Shown here piece after piece: positions 6,014-10,387 of a stretch of 10,387 nt of DNA (positions are counted from its first letter, which is position 1; each line of letters opens with the position of its first letter). The notes under the pieces are model-generated. The model made no database searches and had not been told where the DNA came from. It saw nothing but the letters and a program-made list of their open reading frames with translations. The translations under genes and the position numbers were made by a program. This DNA comes from an uncultured Archangium sp. GTDB lineage: Bacteria > Myxococcota > Myxococcia > Myxococcales > Myxococcaceae. The stretch is from positions 1-10,387 of the forward strand of contig CAMLFP010000187.1 of assembly GCA_946479335.1 (NCBI GenBank), given 5' to 3'.

Positions 6014-6754
6014 TCACTCAACCGCGCCACCGTTTGCAGCCTCTTTGTTCGGGCCCATGTCGCGCACGAGGTTCAAATACATCTCGGCGCTCTTGTTGCC
6101 GGGGCTGCGGCCCAGCACATCTTCCCACACGGAGATCGCGTCGGCCCGGCGCCCCGCCGCGAAGAGCGTGATGCCGTAGTGGATGCGCCCGGGCAGGTAG
6201 TTGGGGTTGAGCCGGAGGATCTCCTCCGACTCCTTCAAGCTCTCGTCGTGCTGCTTCAGATCGCGCAGCACGTTCGCCAGCTTGAGGCGGATGTCGACGA
6301 ACGTCGGGCCCAACGCCAGCGCGCGGCGGTACTCGGTGACCGCCTGCTCCAGCATGTCGCTCGACGCGAACACGTCGGCGATGTCGGCGTACATGTTCGC
6401 GATCTTCCCCTTCACGTAGGGGTCCATGTGCTGGGGGTTGTTGTGCTGCCGCGCCAGCGCCGCGGAGTAGACCTGCTTGGCCTCCGCGTACCGCCCCATG
6501 TCGTTGTAGATGATGGCGAGGTTCAGCGCGGCGTCGGTGTACGCGGGGTTCAACCGCAGCGCCGCCTCGAAGGCCCGCTGCGCGCGCGCGAACTGACCCT
6601 GCAGGTGGTAGATGACGCCGAGCATGTTGTACACGTCGGCGAACGACTGGTTCTGCTCGACCACCTGCGTGAGGTAGCCCTCGGCCTCCTGGTACTGCTT
6701 CTTTTCGAAGTAGCCCCGGCCCAGCGTCAGCAACTGCTTGAGTGCGTCATCCAT
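6014..6754 (-). CDS. Tetratricopeptide repeat protein
   Basis: The 246 residues are built almost wholly of TPR helix pairs, which act as protein-protein interaction scaffolds. About six repeats can be placed: 5-38, 39-72 (VYNMLGVIYHLQGQFARAQR), 73-106 (ALNLAIIYNDMGRYAEAKQV), 120-153, 154-187 and 188-221. The consensus positions (W/L, G, Y, A, A, P) are well kept, including repeat-ending L-N-P. There is no signal peptide, lipobox or membrane segment, so it appears cytoplasmic, unlike the lipoprotein BamD upstream. The ATG has a weak CAAGG 9 nt before it. It lies 35 nt after the membrane-anchored unknown and 44 nt before the FHA start, and it may pair with the FHA protein as a signalling scaffold; that pairing is inference from order only. 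Confidence 0.92.
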   Translation of the reverse strand: MDDALKQLLTLGRGYFEKKQYQEAEGYLTQVVEQNQSFADVYNMLGVIYHLQGQFARAQRAFEAALRLNPAYTDAALNLAIIYNDMGRYAEAKQVYSAALARQHNNPQHMDPYVKGKIANMYADIADVFASSDMLEQAVTEYRRALALGPTFVDIRLKLANVLRDLKQHDESLKESEEILRLNPNYLPGRIHYGITLFAAGRRADAISVWEDVLGRSPGNKSAEMYLNLVRDMGPNKEAANGGAVE

Positions 6755-6789
6755 TCGCGCGCGCCTTGAGGAACATGAAGGCGCGTACC

Positions 6790-7437
6790 CTACATGAGCC
6801 CGCCGGGGAAGCTAAAGCCTCCGTCTCGGTCCTCCTGAAGAGACAACCGCCTGGTCGCCTTTTCATCGATGGGCCGCTCGGACGTGATGCCCGTGAGCCG
6901 GTAGTCCTCCGCCACCTCGACCTCCTCGCGCTCGCTGCGGATGAACCATGCGTGGCTCTGCCACCGGCGCTGCGCGATGCCGGCCAGCGTGTCACCGGTC
7001 TCGAGGGCCACGCGGCGGGCGTCGAGCGCCTTCACGATGGCCACCAGGCGCGGCGCGTCGTTCGTCTCCGGCGTCCACTCCGTGCCGTCGAGCACATAGG
7101 TGGCGCGCTCCAACCCCAGCGACGAGACGCGCGTGAAGTCGGCGTCGGCGCGGCGCAACTGGCCGGTGAAGTCCAACGTGGAGGTGACGGTGGCGCGCGT
7201 GCCCGCCGCGTCGAGCGTCACCGAGATGCGCTGGTATTGCAGCGTGCTGCCCAGCAACGTGCCGGCGTCGGTCGCGATGCTCAGGCCGTCGCGCTCCAGC
7301 TCCTTGAGGTGCGTGATGATCGCGCCGTCGGGCCCCGCGGCCTCGAAGAGGAGCCGCTTCCCCAGCACGCTGCCCACCAGCACCAGGCAGATCGTCGCGC
7401 CGACGAACGCGAGGAAGCGCTGGAAGTCGTGGGTCAT
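6790..7437 (-). CDS. Membrane-anchored protein of unknown function
   Basis: I do not recognise a named family. The start is the ATG at 7437; its ATGA overlaps the bamD TGA, so translation is probably coupled. Of 215 residues, 7-26 form one hydrophobic segment (FLAFVGATICLVLVGSVLG) followed by KR. This is an uncleaved signal anchor rather than a lipoprotein signal, because the cysteine at 17 has no lipobox context. The rest is soluble, with beta-rich stretches (SVTLDAAGTRATVTSTLDF, 72-90) and a C-terminal part with WFIRSEREEVEVAEDYRL (164-181), which could be an NTF2-like or similar alpha+beta fold. Placement directly after bamD suggests an envelope role, with the soluble part outside the cytoplasmic membrane. 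The position invites comparison with LptE, but there is no lipobox and I see no LptE motif. Confidence 0.85.
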   Translation of the reverse strand: MTHDFQRFLAFVGATICLVLVGSVLGKRLLFEAAGPDGAIITHLKELERDGLSIATDAGTLLGSTLQYQRISVTLDAAGTRATVTSTLDFTGQLRRADADFTRVSSLGLERATYVLDGTEWTPETNDAPRLVAIVKALDARRVALETGDTLAGIAQRRWQSHAWFIRSEREEVEVAEDYRLTGITSERPIDEKATRRLSLQEDRDGGFSFPGGLM

Positions 7438-8267
7438 GACCCCGCGTCGGGCGTCTCTTCGGACGGAGGCGGCGCCGTCTTCTTGCCCGCGAGGCCCGCG
7501 ATGAGCGCCTTCGCGCGTTTGGTGTCGGGCGACTCGGTGTGCGCCGCGACGTAGCGCTCCAGCGCCGCGCGCGCGTTGTCGGGGTCGTCGAGCTTCAGGT
7601 ACGCGTCGTAGAGCCCGAACGCGACCTTCTCGTCGTAGCCCACGCCCGGGTAGTTCTTCTCGATGCCCTGCAGGCGGGTGATGACCCCGCGCCACTTCTG
7701 CCGGAGCGGGTGCGCGTAGAAGTCAGCCACGTAGTACTCGTGCGCCGCGAGCCGCGCGTGCACATCGTCGAGCGTCTTCTGCGCCTCGCTGCGGTAGCTG
7801 CTCTTCGGGTACAGGCGGATGAAGTCGCTCAGCGCGATGTTCGCGTTGCGCACCTCGACCTGCTCCTTCTCGGTGGCCGCGGGGAGCAGGAAGAAGTCGG
7901 AGGGGATCTCCTTGTAGTGCGTCAGCGCCGCGCGGAACGCCGCGTAGTCGACGCGCGCGTGGGTGGGGTGCAGCTTGACGAAGTTGGTGTAGCGATCGCG
8001 CGCCTCCACGAACTTGTCCTGCAGGAAGTCGCAGTCGCCCAGCAGCAGCTCCGACTCCGTCGCCGCGTCGACGTAGGGGTACTTGGTGCGCACGTGCTCG
8101 AGGTACGTCTCGGCCTCGGTGTAGTTCTTGGCCTTCATCGCCTTGAGACCGCGCGCGAGGTTGCCCTCCGCGTCGGGCGCGAACGTCACCGTGTCGGAGC
8201 CGAAGAACGACGAGACCGACGCGCAGCCGGCGAAGACCAACGAGAGGAGGAGCGCCTGGTGCTTCAT
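7434..8267 (-). CDS. bamD: BamD-like outer membrane assembly lipoprotein
   Basis: BamD (YfiO) is the essential lipoprotein partner of BamA in the machine that folds beta-barrel proteins into the outer membrane. The 277-residue product starts MKHQALLLSLVFAGC, a lipoprotein signal with predicted lipidated Cys15; Phe at -3 is a slightly unusual lipobox residue. TPR-like helices follow: ARGLKAMKAKNYTEAETYLE...TKYPY, then FLQDKFVEARDRYTNFVKLHPTH, then a segment with IRLYPKSSY, and LYDAYLKLDDPDNARAALER. The conserved pattern of length, repeats and Y/H-P turns fits BamD. The C-terminus is a disordered Pro/Glu tail. A good Shine-Dalgarno (AAAGGGAG, 6 nt spacing) precedes the ATG. recX ends 12 nt upstream, and the next gene overlaps as ATGA. 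Confidence 0.9.
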   Translation of the reverse strand: MKHQALLLSLVFAGCASVSSFFGSDTVTFAPDAEGNLARGLKAMKAKNYTEAETYLEHVRTKYPYVDAATESELLLGDCDFLQDKFVEARDRYTNFVKLHPTHARVDYAAFRAALTHYKEIPSDFFLLPAATEKEQVEVRNANIALSDFIRLYPKSSYRSEAQKTLDDVHARLAAHEYYVADFYAHPLRQKWRGVITRLQGIEKNYPGVGYDEKVAFGLYDAYLKLDDPDNARAALERYVAAHTESPDTKRAKALIAGLAGKKTAPPPSEETPDAGS

Positions 8268-8273
8268 CGCGCG

Positions 8274-8281
8274 CTCCCTTT
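8274..8281 (-). promoter_or_regulatory. Strong Shine-Dalgarno for bamD, overlapping the recX stop
   Basis: AAAGGGAG on the minus strand lies 6 nt before the bamD ATG and overlaps the recX TAA. It is the clearest ribosome-binding site in the window, as expected for an internal gene of a polycistronic mRNA. Confidence 0.75.
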
Positions 8282-8696
8282 ACCCATTTCCGTACCGATT
8301 GCAGAGGTCTTCCGAGAAGCCACGGCTCGCGAGGAACCGCGCGGCCTTCACCCCGTCGAGGTGGCGCTTCTTCACCAGCACCTCGGCGGCCGCCGGCTCA
8401 CGCCACGCCAACTCGTCGATCGCGTCCTGGGTTGCGCGGGAGGCCGTCGCTTCGTCGATGCCCTTGCTCGTGAGGCGCGCGTGCAGCACCTCGCCGGCCC
8501 ACCCGTCGCGCAGCGCCGCCACCGCCAGCCGCTTCGCCACGCGCGCGTCGTCGAGGTAGCCGAGCTCCGTGGCCCGCGCGATCGCGGCGTCGATGTCGGG
8601 CGCGGAGAAGTCGCGCTTCTCGAGATCGGCCCTCGCCTGCGCGCGCGTCTTCTCGCGGCCAGCCAACAACTTCGTGAGCTGTGTCAGCGCATCCAC
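8280..8696 (-). CDS. recX: RecX-family regulatory protein
   Basis: RecX proteins bind RecA filaments and modulate recombinase activity. At 138 residues this one is at the short end of the family. It has the tandem three-helix pattern: R-A-R-A-D-L-E-K-R-D-F near 20-30, ELGYLDDARVAKRLAVAAL (44-62; compare G-x-x-(D/N)-D-x-x-(F/Y)-A), then GEVLHARLTSKGID (68-81) and a last repeat with KAARFLASRGFSEDLC (116-131). No recA is visible here. The start is GTG at 8696. No Shine-Dalgarno is seen, but a TACAC element lies 7 nt upstream, so the transcript may be leaderless. It is probably the first gene of the minus-strand cluster and diverges from the + strand gene at 8759. Confidence 0.85.
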   Translation of the reverse strand: MDALTQLTKLLAGREKTRAQARADLEKRDFSAPDIDAAIARATELGYLDDARVAKRLAVAALRDGWAGEVLHARLTSKGIDEATASRATQDAIDELAWREPAAAEVLVKKRHLDGVKAARFLASRGFSEDLCNRYGNG

Positions 8697-8758
8697 CCCG
8701 ACGCGTGTAGCTGAAAGGCCGTGGCGCCGTCGAATGACTCGCGCTACTTGCCGCGCCC
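8697..8758. promoter_or_regulatory. Divergent promoter region between recX and the acidic-tail protein gene
   Basis: This 62-nt gap is the only divergent intergenic region in the window. On the minus strand TACACG (8704-8709) ends 7 nt before the recX GTG. On the plus strand TACTTG (8745-8750) ends 8 nt before the ATG at 8759. Both are AT-containing islands at the same distance from a start codon, and neither start has a Shine-Dalgarno. The -35 boxes are not clear, so promoter identity is inferred from position and symmetry. Confidence 0.45.
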
Positions 8759-9562
8759 ATGCACCCGCTCATCGCGCGCTTCCTCGATCTCCCGACCGCC
8801 ATCGCCACGCTGGAGAAGGCCGAGAGCGACTCCACGCTCGACGCCGACGAGTCGGCCCTGCTGGCGGCGTCGATCGCCAGCCCGAGGTCGCGGGAGGCGG
8901 TGCTCAAGGCGAAGGGCAAGCAGAAGGCGTCAGCCGAAGCGGAGCAGCACCTCATCGTGCTCGCCACGCGCGCCGCGACGAAGCGCCTGTCGGTCGACCC
9001 GAAGCTCGGGCCGCGCATGACCAGCGCCCGCGCCGCGTTGGAGAAGGAAGGCGCGTCAGCCGAAGAGGCCGAGGGGCTCATCGCGCAGGCGGTGCTGGAG
9101 GAGGCCTTCGGGTACGCCGAAGACCCCGGCGCCTTCGACGCCGACTACCTCGCGGAGACCTTCGACTCGCTCGCGCACCTCGGGGCCATCACGCAAGACA
9201 CCATCGACACGTGGCTCGAGGAGTTCGCCAAGCAGGGCAGCGCCGACGAACGCGCGCTGCGGCTCTCGGTCGCGGAGGCCGTGCTGGAGAGCGCGTGGAG
9301 CGACGGCCCGCAGCCCATCACTCCCGAGCACCTCGACGAGGCGCTGGAGAAGCTCGGCGACCTCGTCGCGGAATCAGACTTCGCGAAGGCGACGCAGACC
9401 GTGGAGCTGCTGCTCGTGTTCTTGTTGAGCAAGCACGTGGTCGGTCGTGAACGCGCGGAGCGGCTCTCGCACCTCGCGAAGACCGCGAGCACCGGCGGCG
9501 CCGACCCCTTCGAAGACGAAGCGCAAGACGAAGACGACGCCGACGACGAGTCGATCAACTGA
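8759..9562 (+). CDS. Uncharacterised helical protein with an acidic C-terminal tail
   Basis: I do not recognise a family. The 267-residue product is rich in Ala, Glu and Leu and is predicted to be mostly helical; there is no signal peptide or membrane segment, so it is likely cytoplasmic. A basic patch with KAKGKQK lies at 50-56. Residues 213-228 (TVELLLVFLLSKHVVG) are the most hydrophobic helix and could be a buried core. The tail after 246 is acidic and probably disordered (PFEDEAQDEDDADDE), as often seen in proteins binding basic partners or metal ions. The ATG at 8759 follows a -10-like TACTTG by 8 nt without a Shine-Dalgarno. It diverges from recX, and its stop is 16 nt from that of the convergent AgmX-type gene. 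Codon usage matches its neighbours, so it appears to be a native, expressed gene. Confidence 0.85.
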   Translation: MHPLIARFLDLPTAIATLEKAESDSTLDADESALLAASIASPRSREAVLKAKGKQKASAEAEQHLIVLATRAATKRLSVDPKLGPRMTSARAALEKEGASAEEAEGLIAQAVLEEAFGYAEDPGAFDADYLAETFDSLAHLGAITQDTIDTWLEEFAKQGSADERALRLSVAEAVLESAWSDGPQPITPEHLDEALEKLGDLVAESDFAKATQTVELLLVFLLSKHVVGRERAERLSHLAKTASTGGADPFEDEAQDEDDADDESIN

Positions 9563-9578
9563 GCGCCATCGCCCCGGC

Positions 9579-10387
9579 TCACTCCGCGCCGGCGACCTGA
9601 AACACCCAGGGGAACGTCACGCCCACCTCCTGACCGCCCTGCGGCTCTGGGAAGTTCCAGCGGCGCACGCGCTGCACGATGCACGCTTCGACGTTGGGGT
9701 TGCCCAGGCCGCTCTCGGCGATGTCCGCGGACTCCACGGAGCCGGTCGCACCGATCGTCCACGCCACCGTGACCTTGCCCGCGAGCTCCGGGTGCTTCTG
9801 GAGCTCCGTCTCGTAGCAGTAGCGGATCTCGTTCTGGTGCTTGCGCACCACCTTGAGCACGAGGTCGCGGTCGTACCCCGGCGGGAGCTTCGGCGTGCAC
9901 TGCGCGCACACGATGTCTTCGGTCTTCTTCGGGCCCAACCCGCCGAGCGGGCCAGGACCATGACCGCCTGACGGCAGCCCGACACCGATCGGCCCGATGC
10001 CCGGCCCGCCCGGCTTGCCACCACCGCCGCCATCACCGCGGGAGCCGCCGAGGCCGTTGGGGTCTCCGGAGGTGACCGACGTGCCATTGCCGAGGTTGTC
10101 GAGGGCCGCCGCGAGCTCGCGGTTGCCGCCGCCTCCGAACATCTTGTCTGCGCTCCCGCCTTTGAAGAGCGACTCGAGCACCGACTTCGCGGTCGAGCGC
10201 GCGACCGATTTGATCACCGGCACTGCGGTGGTCGCCATCACCTTCTGCAACTTCTCCTGCAGCTCCGCCGCCGCGACGACCTTCGGTAGCGCAGCCAACG
10301 GCGTGATCGGCAACTTCATGTGAAGTGGATGACCGAACGCGGATTCATCGGGCACGAACGGCGTCAGCACCAGCACCGCCAACACCG
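9579..10387 (-). CDS. AgmX/PglI C-terminal (TonB-like) domain protein, 5'-truncated by the window
   Basis: Only the C-terminal part is visible: 268 residues from a GTG at 10385 that is probably internal, because the frame runs off the right edge. It opens with a hydrophobic stretch (LAVLVLTPFVP) that looks like the end of a transmembrane segment, so the missing part is likely cytoplasmic, often an FHA or zinc-ribbon domain in such proteins. An amphipathic region (about 35-75) is followed by a Gly/Pro-rich flexible linker (about 84-152). Residues 156-268 form the AgmX/PglI domain: CAQC (160-163), EIRYCYETELQKHPELAGKV (186-205), I-G-A-T-G-S-V, S-G-L-G-N-P-N-V-E-A-C-I, V-R-R-W-N-F-P-E-P-Q-G-G and V-T-F-P-W-V-F. 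This TonB_C-like fold occurs in myxobacterial gliding-motility and energy-transducing envelope proteins. The specific substrate is unknown, so no gene symbol is given. Confidence 0.88.
   Translation of the reverse strand, partial: VLAVLVLTPFVPDESAFGHPLHMKLPITPLAALPKVVAAAELQEKLQKVMATTAVPVIKSVARSTAKSVLESLFKGGSADKMFGGGGNRELAAALDNLGNGTSVTSGDPNGLGGSRGDGGGGGKPGGPGIGPIGVGLPSGGHGPGPLGGLGPKKTEDIVCAQCTPKLPPGYDRDLVLKVVRKHQNEIRYCYETELQKHPELAGKVTVAWTIGATGSVESADIAESGLGNPNVEACIVQRVRRWNFPEPQGGQEVGVTFPWVFQVAGAE

Noticed and set aside
6747..6776. Nine-codon mini-ORF (MFLKARANG) whose stop overlaps the TPR gene start
   Set aside because: It has no ribosome-binding site of its own and no repeats or attenuator-like structure; coincidence is more likely than a leader peptide.
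6955..7000. LysM-like stretch (ETGDTLAGIAQRRW) in the unknown membrane protein
   Set aside because: It resembles the GDTLxxIA core of LysM, but the following residues do not complete the domain. The match is short enough to be chance.
7539..8714. Long + strand reading frame (391 codons) antisense to bamD and recX, and similar ones at 3121-3942 and 5112-6179
   Set aside because: Composition is typical of GC-rich antisense shadows (Arg, Leu, Val, Asp, His-rich), with no domain motifs, opposite well-supported genes.
9563..9578. Terminator between the convergent genes ending at 9562 and 9579
   Set aside because: The 16-nt gap has no usable hairpin and no T-tract.

Overview
The window is very GC-rich, densely coded and almost free of intergenic space. 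It most likely comes from a myxobacterium or relative (phylum Myxococcota). The evidence is the AgmX/PglI-type C-terminal domain at the right edge, the FHA + DUF4388 (PATAN) protein, and a recX-bamD-TPR-FHA-amidase-rph-rdgB cluster in typical high-GC codon usage. This assignment rests on gene content and recall of families, not on a search.

Left part (1-2464, + strand): the 3' portion of a gene for a fold-type I PLP-dependent enzyme of the alpha-oxoamine synthase family (AONS/KBL/serine palmitoyltransferase-like) ends at 1222. It appears to lack the PLP-binding lysine and the PLP-stacking histidine, so it looks like a pseudoenzyme. A 339-nt spacer follows, filled mostly by eleven imperfect 21-bp tandem repeats (1293-1523). 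Next is a protein whose C-terminal half resembles DUF2199, fused to a different cysteine-containing N-terminal domain. Its start is ambiguous, because the repeats keep the frame open and could encode a Cys/Arg-rich N-terminal extension.

Centre (2465-8696, - strand): nine genes run in one direction, in the order recX, bamD, a membrane-anchored unknown, a TPR protein, an FHA-DUF4388 protein, a stand-alone SelD C-terminal-like domain, an Amidase_3 peptidoglycan hydrolase, rph and rdgB. Spacing ranges from 4-nt overlaps (ATGA or GTGA) to 44 nt, which suggests co-transcription. A second possible start-proximal promoter lies in front of the amidase. The set combines outer-membrane assembly and peptidoglycan remodelling (BamD, amidase), phosphopeptide recognition (FHA), and RNA/nucleotide housekeeping (RNase PH, dITP/XTP pyrophosphatase). 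The rdgB stop codon abuts the stop codon of the convergent DUF2199-like gene, forming TGATCA.

Right part (8697-10387): a 62-nt divergent intergenic region separates recX from a + strand gene for a helical, acidic-tailed protein of unknown function. That gene converges on a 5'-truncated minus-strand gene whose product has a glycine-rich linker and an AgmX/PglI (TonB-like) C-terminal domain.

Several genes without a Shine-Dalgarno sequence carry a TA-containing, -10-like hexamer 7-10 nt before the start codon, which suggests leaderless transcripts. I found no tRNA, rRNA, CRISPR array, insertion sequence or phage gene.
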